Notes: generated by a model not told the origin, from the sequence alone. Positions 1 through 10,923 are shown, counted from the first letter of the stretch. The stretch: 42,242 nucleotides of DNA from Terriglobia bacterium (GCA_020073165.1 JAIQFP010000030.1:1-42242); one strand, 5' to 3'. Numbers and translations: made by a program.

Positions 1-1
1 A

Positions 2-139
2 ATCGGACTGCGTCGCTTGCGTCTGCGGAGATTAAAGTTCGTGCGGGAGCAGTTCTTCCTGGCGGCGGCTGCGCAGAACATCAAGCGACTGGTGCGGTTC
101 CTCAGCCAACCAACTGCACCGCTAACTGTCACCGCTTAG
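2..139 (+). pseudogene. Transposase C-terminus (IS1182-like), cut by window edge
   Basis: An open frame runs in from the window edge and ends at TAG 137-139, giving 45 residues. The stretch VREQFFLAAAAQNIKRLVRF resembles the C-terminal end of IS1182-family (DDE, IS5-superfamily) transposases. The 5' part lies outside the window, so I cannot tell whether the element is intact. A GACTTTTTCAACA string at about 191-203 is the kind of sequence often seen at the ends of these elements, but the inverted repeat cannot be paired here. Confidence 0.6.
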
Positions 140-275
140 AAAACGAGAAAAGGACTCGCAGACCCAGCCCGCACAAGATCGGTCCAATCCGTGACTTTTT
201 CAACACCCACGCCTGTTTACAACAGTTAGGATTTCTGTTCAGCAACGTGACCCAAGCAGGGTATGGGAGTTGTCC

Positions 276-3164
276 TTACTGCAGCTTCGCGTACTCCGCT
301 CTGGCTTCCTTCAGGATGGGGATGTCGGGATCGGCGTCTTTCCAGAGCGTGAGGAAATCCTGATAGGCAGCACGGGCTTTGGCCGTGTCGCCTTGCATGG
401 TGTAAGCGCGCGCTAGGCGGAGACGGGCCAGCGCGCCCCATGGAAAGTTCACCACCAGTCCTCGGTGGTCAATGAACTTCTGAAATTCTGCTGCCGCTCG
501 GTTGCCGTCGTGGAGCATGAGATAGGCTTCCCCACGCAAATAAGCCGGGCACAGGAATATCGTGAGGTTCGTTGGCATGCCCAGTTCGATCGGGCTCGCC
601 ACCTTCAATAGCTCCACTGCCCGGTTCGGGTCCTTGCGCTCCAAGGCGACCGCCCCCCGGATCGTGGGCAGCCAATACCTCTGGACCACCATGTCCAGAG
701 GGAAGGTCTTGTCGAGTTCGGCGGCCTGCTTCTCCGCCCCCGCCGTGTCGCCTGCCCGCGCCAGAGCCAGCGCCGCCACCTCTCGCACAAAGCGGTTCGG
801 GGCCAGCTTCAACGCCGCATTCGCGGAGGCACGCGCCTGCTCTCGGTTGCCCGATTCCACCTCGCGCAACGCCGCCGCTGCTTGGTATGCTGCTGCGGCA
901 TCTTTGGCGTCGTTGTGCCGGGCTGCGTCCATCGCCCGTCCGGTCAGCTCGTGCGCGTTCTTCAGCTTGCCGTACCAACCTTCCGTGTCCGCCTGCGCGG
1001 CCAGCAGCACGTCTTCCGTGCCCGGCTTGCCCATAACGGCTGATACCAACTGCGCCATCTGGGCCGCATCGCCCTTCAGAAAAGCCAACTGGTAGCGGTT
1101 CAGCAGGAGGTACTCGCTCTCCAGCTTGCGCTCCTCCGCCTGCTTGTACACCTCCTCCGCCTCATCCAGCCAGTTGAGGCTAGCGTAGGCACCGCCGAGG
1201 TTGAGATAGTTGACCTGATTGTTTGGCTCCAGGCGCAGCGCCGTTCGCCATTCCTCCAATGTCTTTTCCCAGTTTCCCAGGACGACGGAAACGATTCCCA
1301 GGGCTCTGTGAGGCGAGTCGTCTCTCGGGTAGGTATGCTGCCACAGTTCGTAGACCTGCGCCGCCTTCTCCAGTTCTCCCGTTCCCAGGTAGTAGCTCCC
1401 CTCGATGAAGAACCGCTCCCGTTCGCTTACCTTCTCCCGCAGCTCGTAAGCCTTGCGTGCACTTTCAACCGCTCGCCCGGCTTCGTTGATGTTGCCGTAG
1501 GCAATCGACATGGCGGCGTAGGGCATGGCGAAATTCGGATCGAGTTCCACCGCTCGCTTGTAGAAGGGCAGAGCGGCTGTGTTCCCTTTGGCAAGGTTCA
1601 TCTTCCGCCCCAGGCTGTAAGCTTTCAGCGCCTCCAGCGATGGCGTGGTCGCTTCCTCCACTGGCGTGGCGTATTTCTGCACCGAACTGAGCGACTCGCC
1701 CAGCTTGCTGCGCAAATTGATCGCCGCATTGTCCAGAGCCTTGAGCACCGCTTCCTTGCCCGCCGCCTGCTCCTGCGCTTCGGCCAGCACGTCGCCCGTG
1801 CTGCAGTTCACTGCCTTCAACCCAATCACGTATTGGCTGCCCAGCCCCGCAATCGAGCCAGTCAGCATGGCCTTGCTGCCGGTGCGTTGGCAGACCTCAT
1901 GCGTGACCTCGGGCGTCAACCGGTCACCAACCAGACGTCCCATCAGCTTCAATGTCTGGTTTACCTTGCGCTCGGAAAGCAGGTAGAGAAAAGGCGATTG
2001 CTCAAGCTGTACCGAGAGTCCCTGCTTCAGCGTGTCGTCGAACACGCTGTCACCGGTCTTGTTGTCGAAATCGGAGAGGACAATGGTGTCCTTGTCGGTC
2101 AGGCGCTTGCTTTGCTGGTGGGACCAATAGTAAAGTCCGCCCGCCACGAGCAAGGCGACGAGCAGGACGGGAACTGCAATCTTCCAGAGCTTCGCAATCC
2201 GAGCCGCAGGAGCCTCTGGCACGGCTGCCGTGCCTGAGCTTGCCACCGCACTCCGTCCGCTCTCACTGTCTCGCTTCAGCCGCTGCAAATCCGTTCGCAT
2301 ATCGGTTGCGTGCTGATAGCGAAGATTGTGGTCTTTCTCCAGAGCTTTGTTGATGATCCGTTCCAGATCAGGCGGCACATCGGGATTCAGCCGCAGCGTA
2401 GGCACTGGGTCGCGGTTCATGATGCCCTCTGAAATCACTGCCGAGGTCTCACCGCGAAACGGTAGAGTTCCGGTTGCCATTTCGTATAGCACTGCTCCAA
2501 ACGAGAACAAGTCGGTTCGTGCGTCCAGTTCTTTTCCTCGCACCTGCTCGGGGGACATGTAGGCGACCGTCCCCAACGCCGTCCCGGGACTGGTCAAGTG
2601 TTGTTCGTCCATCGAGCCGGTCTGCGTGCCAGCCGCTGCGATTTGGCTGGCAGAACTCGTTGGAGTCACGACTTTCGCCAGACCGAAGTCGAGAATCTTG
2701 GCATTTCCGCGCTTTGTCACAAAGATGTTGGCGGGCTTGATGTCGCGGTGAACGATACTAGCGGCATGAGCCGCGTCGAGGGCGTCCGCGATCTCGATTC
2801 CGAGCGACAGCAGGGTTTCAATTTCCAGCGGACGACCTGCAATGCGGTGCTTCAGCGCCACGCCATCTAGGTATTCCATGGCGATGAACGCTTGGCCGTC
2901 CTGCTCGCCAATGTCATAAATCGTGCAGATGTTTGGGTGGTTCAGTGCGGATGCGGCTTGGGCTTCGCGTTGAAAGCGGGCTAATGCCTGCGAGTCGCGG
3001 GCAACTTCCTCCGGCAAGAACTTGAGGGCAACGAAGCGATGCAGTCGCGTGTCCTCAGCTTTATAGACCACACCCATCCCGCCAGCGCCCAACTTCTCAA
3101 CGATGCGGTAGTGGCCCAGTTCAAGGCCGACGCGCAAATCTTGGCCTAACACTCGGCTGGCCAT
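276..3164 (-). CDS. Ser/Thr protein kinase with C-terminal TPR domain
   Basis: This is a membrane-anchored PknB-type kinase of 962 residues. The kinase domain covers roughly residues 15-280, with the glycine loop GAGGMG, the VALKF lysine, HRDIKPAN catalytic loop, DFGLAK metal-binding loop and a SPE activation segment. One transmembrane helix ([14 protein letters not shown], about residues 335-350) separates it from a FlgO/TolB-like segment and a long TPR region. ATG at 3162-3164 is chosen because the frame upstream of it offers only TTG at 3182. This architecture is abundant in Acidobacteriota. The substrate is unknown. The kinase half is closely related to the gene at 19832-22579, but the C-terminal halves differ completely. 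Confidence 0.93.
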   Translation of the reverse strand: MASRVLGQDLRVGLELGHYRIVEKLGAGGMGVVYKAEDTRLHRFVALKFLPEEVARDSQALARFQREAQAASALNHPNICTIYDIGEQDGQAFIAMEYLDGVALKHRIAGRPLEIETLLSLGIEIADALDAAHAASIVHRDIKPANIFVTKRGNAKILDFGLAKVVTPTSSASQIAAAGTQTGSMDEQHLTSPGTALGTVAYMSPEQVRGKELDARTDLFSFGAVLYEMATGTLPFRGETSAVISEGIMNRDPVPTLRLNPDVPPDLERIINKALEKDHNLRYQHATDMRTDLQRLKRDSESGRSAVASSGTAAVPEAPAARIAKLWKIAVPVLLVALLVAGGLYYWSHQQSKRLTDKDTIVLSDFDNKTGDSVFDDTLKQGLSVQLEQSPFLYLLSERKVNQTLKLMGRLVGDRLTPEVTHEVCQRTGSKAMLTGSIAGLGSQYVIGLKAVNCSTGDVLAEAQEQAAGKEAVLKALDNAAINLRSKLGESLSSVQKYATPVEEATTPSLEALKAYSLGRKMNLAKGNTAALPFYKRAVELDPNFAMPYAAMSIAYGNINEAGRAVESARKAYELREKVSERERFFIEGSYYLGTGELEKAAQVYELWQHTYPRDDSPHRALGIVSVVLGNWEKTLEEWRTALRLEPNNQVNYLNLGGAYASLNWLDEAEEVYKQAEERKLESEYLLLNRYQLAFLKGDAAQMAQLVSAVMGKPGTEDVLLAAQADTEGWYGKLKNAHELTGRAMDAARHNDAKDAAAAYQAAAALREVESGNREQARASANAALKLAPNRFVREVAALALARAGDTAGAEKQAAELDKTFPLDMVVQRYWLPTIRGAVALERKDPNRAVELLKVASPIELGMPTNLTIFLCPAYLRGEAYLMLHDGNRAAAEFQKFIDHRGLVVNFPWGALARLRLARAYTMQGDTAKARAAYQDFLTLWKDADPDIPILKEARAEYAKLQ

Positions 3165-3385
3165 TACCCAATTGCCGCACAACTGAGCGCGTGCTGTCAG
3201 TGAAGAAGATCACAACTTGATGTGTGGGGCTGGCCAAAGAGACTCACTGGAGGGCGAGCCTGTCAGTTGGCGTAATATCCCCATTTCACTCATCGGCCCC
3301 TCCTGTCCAGGCTCCGTCAAGATACTACCCCGCGCGCGATTTGACTCCCCCTAACCGCCTGGGCTAGCCTCAGAAGTTCGCCCTC
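3165..3385. other. Divergent intergenic region, kinase / ggt
   Basis: This 221-base gap must hold the promoters of the divergent kinase and gamma-glutamyltransferase genes. On the plus strand TTGACT (3341-3346) followed 18 bases later by TAGCCT (3365-3370) is a weak sigma-70-like pair, with a predicted start only about 10 bases before the ggt ATG. I see no palindromic operator or RNA structure. Confidence 0.3.
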
Positions 3386-5140
3386 ATGCGCACTCACCGC
3401 AAGTTATTGACTGTCCTACTGATAGCAGTCCTTGTGCCGGCCATCGGCACAGCTGCCCCGGTGCATCCAGCGCACGGCCAGCATGCCATGGTGGCGAGTG
3501 TGCATGAGTTGGCGTCGCGCGCGGGCGTGGAGATGATGCAGGCGGGGGGCAACGCCGTGGATGCGGCCGTGGCAACGGGCTTCGCTTTGGCCGTCGTCCA
3601 TCCCCAGGCAGGCAATATCGGCGGTGGTGGCTTCATGCTGCTCCGGATGGCCGATGGCACAATCCACTTCATTGATTACCGCGAGAAGGCCCCGGCCGCA
3701 GCCACCGCGAACATGTATCTCGATGCGCAGGGCAATGTGATCGAGGACGCCAGTGTGGTGGGATACAAAGCGATCGGGGTGCCGGGTTCAGTGGCGGGCC
3801 TGGCTTTTGCCGAAAAGAAGTACGGCAAGCTTTCTCTGGACAGGGTCATGGCACCGGCTATCAAACTGGCGCGGGATGGTTTTGCTTTAGCTTGGGAGGA
3901 CGCCTACGACCTCCACGACAAGGCCCTCGCCACGTTTCCCGAGTCCCGCCACATCTTCCAGCGCGACGGCAAGTATTACGAGCAGGGCGAGATTTTTCGC
4001 CAACCGGAGCTGGCGCGCACGCTGGAGCGCATCGCTGCCAATCCCGACGACTTTTATCACGGCACGATGGCGCGTGAATTGGCCGCGGCCATTCAGCGTG
4101 GCGGAGGCCTGGTCACGGCCAAAGACCTCGCCGATTACGAAGTAAAAGAACGCGCCCCGGTGCGGGGCACGTATCGTGGCTACCAGATCATCAGTGCGCC
4201 CCCGCCTTCCTCGGGCGGAATCGCGCTCATCGAGATACTGAACATTCTCGAAGGCTATGATCTGGGCAAGCTCGGCAACCGTTCCGCTGCAGCGATGCAC
4301 CTGACCCTGGAAGCTTTCCGGCGGGCGTTTTACGATCGTGCCGAATTTCTCGGCGATCCCGATTTTGCGCAAATTCCCGTGGCCCAGCTCATGGATGGGA
4401 AATACGCCGCGGCCTGGCGCGAGTCCATTGACCCCGCCCACGCCAGCCTGAGCCAAGACTTGCGCCGGCCCGAGGTTTTCACCCAACTGGAACGCTATGC
4501 CTTGGCCCATCCTCAGCCCGCAGCGGTGCGGGAACCGGAACACACCACTCACTACTCGGTTGTAGATACCGCGGGGAATGCGGTGTCCGTCACCACCACC
4601 CTGAACGACGACTTCGGCTCGCGGGTGACCGCCGAAGGCCTGGGCTTTCTGCTCAACGATGAGATGGATGATTTTGCCGCCAAGCCGGGAGTTCCTAATC
4701 TCTACGGTCTTATCCAGGGAGCAGCGAATGCCATTGGCCCGGGAAAGCGCCCGCTCTCCGCCATGACCCCGACCATCGTGCTGAAGGACGGGAAGCTCTT
4801 CCTGGTGCTGGGCTCGCCCGGTGGGCCGCGTATCATCACCACCGTCGCCAATATCCTCATGGGTGTGATTGACTATGGGATGAACATTCAGGAGGCGGTC
4901 AACGCCCCGCGCTTTCATCACCAGTGGCTGCCGGACACTGTGCGTGTCGAGCAGTGGTTTTCTCCCGATACGGTGAGCGCTCTCCAACACATGGGCCATA
5001 AGGTGGAGTTTGGCATCATGGATGGGGGGGAGTGGAGCCCGCGCTGGAGTGACGGCGAATGTATTGCCATTGACCTGAATACGGGCGAGCGCCTGGGCGC
5101 CAGCGACGGGCGCAATAACGGGAAGGCGGTCGGCTACTGA
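3386..5140 (+). CDS. ggt: Gamma-glutamyltransferase (periplasmic)
   Basis: This Ntn-hydrolase cleaves and transfers the gamma-glutamyl group of glutathione and related compounds. The 584 residues start with a signal peptide (about 1-23, hydrophobic core LLTVLLIAVLV). The fold-typical GGGGFMLL and PPPSSGG motifs follow. The autoprocessing site is the TTHYSVVD motif, in which T387 would be the nucleophile and the first residue of the small subunit. GSPGGPRIITTV and the LLNDEMDDF lid-region motif are also present. Length matches the family (about 560-600). Its stop codon overlaps the start of the next gene (TGATG), so the two are translationally coupled. No strong Shine-Dalgarno is visible before ATG 3386. 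Confidence 0.95.
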   Translation: MRTHRKLLTVLLIAVLVPAIGTAAPVHPAHGQHAMVASVHELASRAGVEMMQAGGNAVDAAVATGFALAVVHPQAGNIGGGGFMLLRMADGTIHFIDYREKAPAAATANMYLDAQGNVIEDASVVGYKAIGVPGSVAGLAFAEKKYGKLSLDRVMAPAIKLARDGFALAWEDAYDLHDKALATFPESRHIFQRDGKYYEQGEIFRQPELARTLERIAANPDDFYHGTMARELAAAIQRGGGLVTAKDLADYEVKERAPVRGTYRGYQIISAPPPSSGGIALIEILNILEGYDLGKLGNRSAAAMHLTLEAFRRAFYDRAEFLGDPDFAQIPVAQLMDGKYAAAWRESIDPAHASLSQDLRRPEVFTQLERYALAHPQPAAVREPEHTTHYSVVDTAGNAVSVTTTLNDDFGSRVTAEGLGFLLNDEMDDFAAKPGVPNLYGLIQGAANAIGPGKRPLSAMTPTIVLKDGKLFLVLGSPGGPRIITTVANILMGVIDYGMNIQEAVNAPRFHHQWLPDTVRVEQWFSPDTVSALQHMGHKVEFGIMDGGEWSPRWSDGECIAIDLNTGERLGASDGRNNGKAVGY

Positions 5141-5967
5141 TGCTCAAAGCAATGTCCACCCACGTGTACGTGAAGGAGCGCCTGCATCCCGGGCTGCTGG
5201 ACAGCCTGGTGCGGGGTGGCGCGCAGGCCATCGAAATTTTTGCTGCGCGGCAACACCTCGACTATGCGAACCGCAAGCAGCATGTGCGCGAAATTGCCGA
5301 CTGGTTCCGCACCAGCAGCATCCCGCTGAATTCGGTGCACTCGCCCATGTACGCTGACTACGACTGGGGACGAACCGGGGCACCGCCGGTCAATATCGCT
5401 GCCACCGACCGGGCGCAGCGCATTACGGCCATGGATGAGATCAAGCGCGCCTTAGAGATCGCCGAGCAGATCCCGTTTCGCTTCCTGGTGCAGCACGTCG
5501 GCGTTAGCGGAGAGTCATTCGATGACCGCAAGTTCGAGGCGGCCATGACCTCCATCGAGCACCTACGCGCCTTCGCGAAGCCCTTGGGTGTCAGCATCAT
5601 CGTGGAGAACATCCCCAACGAGCTGTCCACGCCCGACCGTCTGGTGGAACTCATTCACACGTCGCACTTCCAGGATGTGGGGGTCTGCTTCGACATCGGC
5701 CATGCCCACATCATGAGCGATGTGCCGCAGGCGTTTGAGATCCTCAAGGATCACATCCGCTCCACCCATGTCCATGACAACAACAAGGACCGCGACTCCC
5801 ATCTCTGGCCAGGCAAGGGCTCGATCGACTGGAAGCAAGCCATGGAACTGCTGCGCTCGGCGCCGCATACGCCACCGTTATTGCTGGAGATCGAAGGCGA
5901 CGAGAAAATCAACGTGCCCGAGGAAATGAAAGAGACGTTCAGGAAGCTGGAAGCGGAAGGAAATTGA
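5140..5967 (+). CDS. Sugar phosphate isomerase/epimerase-like TIM-barrel protein
   Basis: The 275-residue protein belongs to the xylose isomerase-like / AP endonuclease 2 superfamily. The metal-binding signatures are visible: [25 protein letters not shown] and [18 protein letters not shown]. These supply the usual Glu, Asp and His ligands of one or two divalent metals. Members isomerise sugars or act as endonuclease IV; the absence of DNA-binding loops makes a small-molecule substrate more likely, but the exact substrate cannot be read. The start overlaps the ggt stop by one base, so it is co-translated with ggt. A second in-frame ATG (5152) is a possible alternative start. Confidence 0.85.
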   Translation: MLKAMSTHVYVKERLHPGLLDSLVRGGAQAIEIFAARQHLDYANRKQHVREIADWFRTSSIPLNSVHSPMYADYDWGRTGAPPVNIAATDRAQRITAMDEIKRALEIAEQIPFRFLVQHVGVSGESFDDRKFEAAMTSIEHLRAFAKPLGVSIIVENIPNELSTPDRLVELIHTSHFQDVGVCFDIGHAHIMSDVPQAFEILKDHIRSTHVHDNNKDRDSHLWPGKGSIDWKQAMELLRSAPHTPPLLLEIEGDEKINVPEEMKETFRKLEAEGN

Positions 5968-6028
5968 GCAATTTGAAGGTAGTTTTCAATTACCCAATTA
6001 CCCGATCACAAAATTTCTAAATCAGCTT

Positions 6029-7354
6029 ATGTCATCACCCATCGCCACCATCGCCGAGATCGGCAAACACGAGGGCCAGGTCGTCACCGTCCGCGGCTGG
6101 CTGTACAACCTGCGCGAAAGCGGAAAACTCTTGTTCCCCATCTTCCGTGACGGCAGCGGCCTGATTCAAGGCGTCATCGCCAAGAATGCCGTCCCGGCTG
6201 AGGTGTTTGACGCGGTCAAAGGCCTCACCCAGGAATCCAGCGTGATCGTCGAAGGCAAGGTCCGCGCCGACAAGCGCGCCCCCGGCGGCTACGAGCTTGA
6301 CGTGAGCAATGTGCAGGTCGTGCAGCGAGTATCGGAGTCCGACCCATACCCCATCACTCCCAAGGAGCACGGTGTCGACTTCCTCATGGAACGCCGCCAT
6401 CTCTGGCTGCGCTCACCGCGTCAGGCTGCGATTCTGCGGGTCCGCGCGGAAATCATTAAATCTGCGCGCGATTTCTTCGATGAGCGCGGCTTCACCCTGA
6501 CCGATCCGCCCATCCTCACACCAGCGGCATGCGAGGGCCCCACCACGTTGTTTCCCGTGGATTACTTCGAAGAGCAGGCGTACCTCACCCAGTCCGGCCA
6601 GCTCTACATCGAAGCCACGGCCATGGCGCTGGGCAAGGTCTACTCCTTCGGTCCCACCTTCCGCGCGGAAAAATCCAAGACCCGGCGCCACCTCACCGAG
6701 TTCTGGATGGTCGAGCCCGAAGTAGCCTACGCCGGCCTCGATGACGTGATGGAACTCGCCGAGGGGCTGATCTGCTTCCTCGTGAAACGGTGCCTCGAGC
6801 GCCGGCGCAGTGATCTGCAGACTATCGGGCGCGATCTTGCGAAACTGGAGAAGGTCGAGGCTCCTTTCCCGCGCATGACCTACGACGAGGCGGTGAAGAT
6901 GCTGCAAGAGGCGCATGCCAAAGGCGCGCTGGAAAACAATTTTGAATGGGGCGGCGATCTGGGCTCGCCCGATGAAACTTATATTTCATCGCAGTTCGAC
7001 AAGCCGGTCATGGTCCACCGCTACCCGGCCAAGGTGAAGGCGTTCTATATGGAGCCCGACCCGCAGCGTCCCGACCTGGCACTGTGCGTGGACGTGCTCG
7101 CGCCCGAAGGTTACGGCGAGATCATCGGCGGCTCCCAGCGTATGGCTTCGTATGACTTGCTGGTGCAGCGCATCCACGAGCATGGCCTGCCCGAAGAAGC
7201 ATTCAAGTGGTACCTGGACCTGCGCAAGTACGGCAGCGTGCCGCACGGCGGCTTCGGCATGGGAATCGAGCGCGCCGTTGCCTGGATCTGCGGGCTGGAA
7301 CATGTGCGCGAAACCATCCCGTTCCCCAGGATGCTACACCGGCTGTACCCGTAG
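6029..7354 (+). CDS. asnS: Asparaginyl-tRNA synthetase
   Basis: This class II aminoacyl-tRNA synthetase charges tRNA-Asn. The N-terminal OB fold (about residues 10-105, [15 protein letters not shown]) binds the anticodon. The catalytic core shows motif 2 ([20 protein letters not shown]) and motif 3 ([19 protein letters not shown]). EFWMVEPE and the C-terminal [12 protein letters not shown] favour AsnRS over AspRS. The length of 441 is near the family norm (about 430-470). A free-standing AsnRS implies direct Asn-tRNA charging rather than only the GatCAB amidation route. It starts 61 bases after the previous gene, in an AT-rich gap. Confidence 0.95.
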   Translation: MSSPIATIAEIGKHEGQVVTVRGWLYNLRESGKLLFPIFRDGSGLIQGVIAKNAVPAEVFDAVKGLTQESSVIVEGKVRADKRAPGGYELDVSNVQVVQRVSESDPYPITPKEHGVDFLMERRHLWLRSPRQAAILRVRAEIIKSARDFFDERGFTLTDPPILTPAACEGPTTLFPVDYFEEQAYLTQSGQLYIEATAMALGKVYSFGPTFRAEKSKTRRHLTEFWMVEPEVAYAGLDDVMELAEGLICFLVKRCLERRRSDLQTIGRDLAKLEKVEAPFPRMTYDEAVKMLQEAHAKGALENNFEWGGDLGSPDETYISSQFDKPVMVHRYPAKVKAFYMEPDPQRPDLALCVDVLAPEGYGEIIGGSQRMASYDLLVQRIHEHGLPEEAFKWYLDLRKYGSVPHGGFGMGIERAVAWICGLEHVRETIPFPRMLHRLYP

Positions 7355-7388
7355 AATTGTCGATCGCCCCATTTGACACGAGTAACCT

Positions 7389-8333
7389 ATGACCCCAACG
7401 ACCGCTTCGTTCTCCAACATCGTCCGCAAGAAAATTCGTGTCATCGGCGTGCCTCTCGACCTCGGGCAATCCCGGCGAGGCGTGGATATGGGGCCTTCTG
7501 CGGTGCGAGTCGCCGGTCTGGAAGCCCGACTGGAGGCGCTGGGTCACGTGGTGGAGGACGGCGGCAACGTGCCCGTCGCCATCCCAGAGCAGAAGAAAGA
7601 AGGCCATGCCCACGCCAAGTACTTGAAAGAAATAACCGCCACCTGCACCAAGCACGCGGATCTCGTTCTCAAGACGCTGGAAGCCGGTAAGGTGCCGTTG
7701 GCTCTGGGCGGAGACCATTCGGTCGCGGCGGGCACGATCGCCGGAGTCGCCGAATTCTACCGCCGCCAGAAGCAGAAGATCGGCTTGATCTGGATTGACG
7801 CCCACAGCGACATCAACACCCCCGACAGTTCTCCCAGCGGTAACGTGCATGGCATGCCCCTGGCCGCCATCATGGGCCTGTGGCCGTCGGAACTGGCCAA
7901 TATCTTCGGGTTTTCCCCAAAGGTCAGCCCGGAGAACTGCGTGCTCGTCGGCATCCGCGACGTAGATGCCATCGAGAAGGAAAACATCCGCAAGGCCGGG
8001 GTCGAAGTCTTTACCATGCGCGACATTGACGAGCGCGGCATGCGCGCCGTCATGGAAGAAGCCGTCCGCATGGCGACACGCGGCACCACGGGTTACCACG
8101 TCTCGCTCGACATGGATTGGGTAGACCCGGAGGACGCCCCCGGCGTAGGTACGCCGGTCCCCGGCGGGGCTACCTATCGCGAGGCCCACTTGGCCATGGA
8201 GATCATGGCCGACGATGGCCACCTGCTCAGCTTTGAAATCGTGGAAGTAAACCCGGTCATTGACGAGCACAACCGCACCGCGGAACTGGCCGTGGAACTT
8301 GCGCTTTCGGCGTTCGGAAAGAAGATCCTCTAG
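7389..8333 (+). CDS. rocF: Arginase
   Basis: This ureohydrolase converts L-arginine to ornithine and urea using a binuclear Mn centre. All ligand motifs are visible: GGDHSVAAG, DAHSDINTP and SLDMDWVDPEDAPGVGTPVPGG-type sequence near residues 235-258 (Asp-x-Asp followed by the substrate loop). The SGNVHGMPLA loop that distinguishes arginases from agmatinases is present. The 314 residues match bacterial arginases (about 300). It lies 34 bases after asnS on the same strand and is probably read with it. Confidence 0.93.
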   Translation: MTPTTASFSNIVRKKIRVIGVPLDLGQSRRGVDMGPSAVRVAGLEARLEALGHVVEDGGNVPVAIPEQKKEGHAHAKYLKEITATCTKHADLVLKTLEAGKVPLALGGDHSVAAGTIAGVAEFYRRQKQKIGLIWIDAHSDINTPDSSPSGNVHGMPLAAIMGLWPSELANIFGFSPKVSPENCVLVGIRDVDAIEKENIRKAGVEVFTMRDIDERGMRAVMEEAVRMATRGTTGYHVSLDMDWVDPEDAPGVGTPVPGGATYREAHLAMEIMADDGHLLSFEIVEVNPVIDEHNRTAELAVELALSAFGKKIL

Positions 8334-8448
8334 GTGTTTTCCGGGGCGGCAGCCATACGGTCTGTCAGAGCACAACTTAAGGGCCGGTTGTGGGTTAACA
8401 TAGCGGGCGGTCGCTATACATTTCATTGCGGAACGGGAGTGTAGCTGC

Positions 8449-9081
8449 ATGAGACACCTCAATTTTGCGGGCATGGCTGCGATGCTTGTCGTTTGCTTGA
8501 TGACCACTGCATTCGCCCAGGGGCGCGGGCAGAAAGGCGGCTTCGGAGGCGCAAGCGGGCCCGACGGCCAGCTCTGGCAGGCAGCCTTCGATGGCAATCT
8601 GGAAGGGGTCAAGGCGGCGTTGGCGCAGGGGGCGAGTGTCAATGCCAAGGGCAGAGGGGGATTCTCGGCCCTGCTGGCCGCTTCCCGCAATGGGTCCTTG
8701 GAGGTGGTGAGGTATCTGGTCGAGCACGGCGCGGAGGTGGACGAGCGGAATAATGCCCGCGACAAGACACCACTGCTGGCGGCGGCGTTCGATGGCCACT
8801 ACGACATCGCCGAGTATCTCATCGAACATGGCGCCAACATCAATGTTCAGGCCGTGAATGGCTGGACACCTCTTCACGACGCCGCTTACATCGGCAATTT
8901 TCAGATTGTGAAGCTCCTCGTGGACCACGGCGCCAATCTTTCCCTCCGCAACGAACGCCACGAGACTGCCCGCGAGACGGCGGAACGCGGCCAGCACGAC
9001 GCCGTTCGCCGCGGTCAGACACACGCGTCGCCCGAGGAATACAAGCAAACGATCGAGTACATACGGTCGCACGAGAAATAG
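8449..9081 (+). CDS. Secreted ankyrin-repeat protein
   Basis: The 210-residue protein has a signal peptide (about 1-24, ending TTAFAQ) followed by four ankyrin repeats. The repeats include LWQAAFDGNLEGVKAALAQG, GFSALLAASRNGSLEVVRYL, TPLLAAAFDGHYDIAEYLIE and TPLHDAAYIGNFQIVKLLVD. The C-terminal tail is charged. Ankyrin stacks mediate protein-protein contact; no catalytic domain is present and the partner is unknown. GGGAG about 8 bases before ATG 8449 is a plausible ribosome-binding site. It is preceded by a 115-base gap, so it is probably transcribed on its own. Confidence 0.88.
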   Translation: MRHLNFAGMAAMLVVCLMTTAFAQGRGQKGGFGGASGPDGQLWQAAFDGNLEGVKAALAQGASVNAKGRGGFSALLAASRNGSLEVVRYLVEHGAEVDERNNARDKTPLLAAAFDGHYDIAEYLIEHGANINVQAVNGWTPLHDAAYIGNFQIVKLLVDHGANLSLRNERHETARETAERGQHDAVRRGQTHASPEEYKQTIEYIRSHEK

Positions 9082-9291
9082 ACTGCCGGCGCGCGTAGCG
9101 CAACATCCCTCAGCATGTGCCTTGTCCTATCGGGGAGTGCAAAACTGCTCCCCCATCAGCTCGGCAACTCGGATTCTGTCGCGGCGATTCCGTTCTGTTC
9201 CAGTGCCCGGTGGAAGCAGGCGGTGATTGTAACAACCCGGAACCAAGCCTGGGATTGACGGAAAACCCGCTCCCGTCCAGACTGAAGAGTC
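9082..9291. other. Intergenic region with terminator-like hairpin
   Basis: The gap between the ankyrin gene and ddl contains the inverted repeat GGGGAG (9132-9137) / CTCCCC (9148-9153) with a 10-base loop. It could end the ankyrin transcript but has no U-tract. No other feature is seen. Confidence 0.35.
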
Positions 9292-10494
9292 ATGAAGAAG
9301 CTCCGGGTCGGCATTTTATTCGGCGGCCGCAGCGGCGAACATGAGGTGTCACTGCTCTCCGCGGCTTCGGTCTTTGACGCCATCGACAAGAACAAGTACG
9401 AGGTTGTTCCCATCGGCATCACCAAAGAAGGCCACTGGGTCACAGCCGATCACGCTGAGCGGCTCCTGAAGGGCATGCCACTCCAGCACGAGGAGCGTCA
9501 TCTCCGCGCCGGCGATCCCGAGGCCACCCCCGGCGCCGCCGTGCTGGCCCAAGGCGAGGCGGTGATCGTTCCGCCCGAGCCCACCCTGCGGCCCGGCAGC
9601 CTGACTCCATTTCAAACCGATGCCGGCACCGCCGCCCTGACCAGGCGCGCCGCCGACCGCGCCATTAACGTGGACATCATCTTCCCCGTGCTGCATGGCA
9701 CCTTCGGCGAAGACGGAACCATCCAGGGCCTGCTCGAACTGGCGAATCTTCCTTATGTCGGCGCGGGCGTGCTGGGCTCGGCCGCCGGCATGGACAAAGA
9801 CGTCATGAAGGCGCTGTTCCGCAATGCCGGACTGCCCATCGTGAAACACGTGACCATCCTGCGCGGCGACTGGGACACCGATCCGAAAACGACCGAGAAG
9901 TTGGTCGAGAAGGCGCTGAAGTATCCGGTGTTTGTGAAGCCCGCGAACCTGGGATCATCGGTGGGAATTTCGAAGGCCCACAACCAAAAAGAACTAGGCC
10001 CAGCAATTTATGAAGCCGCCAAGTTCGACCGCAAGATTGTGATCGAGCAGGGCGTGGGCGGCACGAAGCAGAAGGCGCGCGAAATCGAATGCTCGGTGCT
10101 GGGTAACGACAAGCCCGAGGCATCCCTTCCGGGAGAGGTGGTTCCCGGCAAAGAGTTCTACGATTACGCCGCCAAGTATCTCGACGAGGGCTCCAGCTTG
10201 ATCATCCCGGCGAAGCTGACCAAGGCGGAAACCAAGAAGGTGCAGCAGCTGGCGATCGCTGCGTTCCAAGCCGTGGACTGCTCCGGCTTGGCGCGCGTGG
10301 ACTTCCTCATGGATCCCAAGACCCGGAAAATCTACGTGAACGAGATCAACACCATGCCCGGCTTTACCGCCATCAGCATGTATCCCAAGCTGTGGGCGGC
10401 AACCGGCTTGTCGTATCCTCGCCTGATCGAGCGGCTCATCCAGCTTGGCCTGGAGCGGCACGAGGAAAAGAAGAAGAACCAGTACAGCCGGTAG
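9292..10494 (+). CDS. ddl: D-alanine--D-alanine ligase
   Basis: This cytoplasmic ATP-grasp enzyme makes the D-Ala-D-Ala dipeptide for peptidoglycan. The N-terminal domain begins with [18 protein letters not shown]. The ATP-grasp region shows [22 protein letters not shown] and the metal-binding [20 protein letters not shown]. At 400 residues it is slightly longer than DdlB-type enzymes (about 310) and fits the longer DdlA/VanA-like class (about 360-400). The active-site residues look complete. Confidence 0.95.
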   Translation: MKKLRVGILFGGRSGEHEVSLLSAASVFDAIDKNKYEVVPIGITKEGHWVTADHAERLLKGMPLQHEERHLRAGDPEATPGAAVLAQGEAVIVPPEPTLRPGSLTPFQTDAGTAALTRRAADRAINVDIIFPVLHGTFGEDGTIQGLLELANLPYVGAGVLGSAAGMDKDVMKALFRNAGLPIVKHVTILRGDWDTDPKTTEKLVEKALKYPVFVKPANLGSSVGISKAHNQKELGPAIYEAAKFDRKIVIEQGVGGTKQKAREIECSVLGNDKPEASLPGEVVPGKEFYDYAAKYLDEGSSLIIPAKLTKAETKKVQQLAIAAFQAVDCSGLARVDFLMDPKTRKIYVNEINTMPGFTAISMYPKLWAATGLSYPRLIERLIQLGLERHEEKKKNQYSR

Positions 10495-10503
10495 CCCGGT
10501 GCG

Positions 10504-10538
10504 GCGAGGACACTCCTGTCCGCGCAAGCTGTCCTCGC
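10504..10538. terminator. Inverted repeat after ddl
   Basis: GCGAGGACA (10504-10512) pairs perfectly with TGTCCTCGC (10530-10538) around a 17-base loop, 10 bases after the ddl stop. There is no U-run, so it may be a repeat element or a weak terminator. Confidence 0.35.
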
Positions 10539-10604
10539 TACACATTCATCCACACATCGCTGTGTGTAACAGTTCACACTTTGGCAGGCAGGCATGCTCG
10601 ATGA

Positions 10605-10622
10605 ATCTAGATATATCTAGAT
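10605..10622. promoter_or_regulatory. 18-bp perfect palindrome, likely toxin-antitoxin operator
   Basis: ATCTAGATATATCTAGAT is self-complementary over all 18 bases and sits directly upstream of the -35 box of the antitoxin-toxin pair. Ribbon-helix-helix antitoxins typically bind such sites as dimers to repress their own operon. The role here is inferred from position and symmetry. Confidence 0.7.
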
Positions 10623-10627
10623 AAATC

Positions 10628-10657
10628 TTGACACACCCAGACCCGTCAGCCTAGGAT
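10628..10657 (+). promoter_or_regulatory. Promoter of the Doc toxin-antitoxin operon
   Basis: TTGACA (10628-10633), an 18-base spacer and TAGGAT (10652-10657) form a sigma-70-like promoter. A GAGGGAG ribosome-binding site follows at 10666-10672, eight bases before the GTG start. Confidence 0.6.
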
Positions 10658-10680
10658 TATTTCCTGAGGGAGACTGCTCC

Positions 10681-10923
10681 GTGTCCACCACCAAGCCGCC
10701 CACCGTAAAGATTGGCCCTGCCATCGACGCCAAGCTCTACACCGAGTTCTGCAGGATTGCCAAGGAGAATGGGCAGTCCCAGCGCTTTCTGCTGGAAAAG
10801 GCGATCGAACATTACATTCAATTCGTTGCTCCTTCGCAGCGCACGGTCCGCCCGGAGGTGATGGCGCACTTCCGCCGCTCCACGAACAAGAACCGGGAAC
10901 TGCACCGACTTCTGGCCCGCTAA
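10681..10923 (+). CDS. Ribbon-helix-helix type antitoxin partner of Doc
   Basis: The 80-residue protein starts at GTG 10681, supported by GAGGGAG eight bases upstream. Residues 8-48 have a beta strand (TVKIGPAIDA) followed by two helices, which fits a ribbon-helix-helix DNA-binding fold. The C-terminal 25 residues are basic and would be the toxin-neutralising tail. Its stop codon directly abuts the toxin ATG (TAAATG). Doc toxins are classically paired with Phd-fold antitoxins, so this partner type is atypical. The assignment rests on operon position and predicted fold, not on recognised sequence identity. Confidence 0.65.
   Translation: MSTTKPPTVKIGPAIDAKLYTEFCRIAKENGQSQRFLLEKAIEHYIQFVAPSQRTVRPEVMAHFRRSTNKNRELHRLLAR

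Noticed and set aside
7203-8765. 520-codon minus-strand frame opposite asnS, arginase and the ankyrin gene
   Set aside because: It spans three well-identified plus-strand genes and has no recognisable domain.
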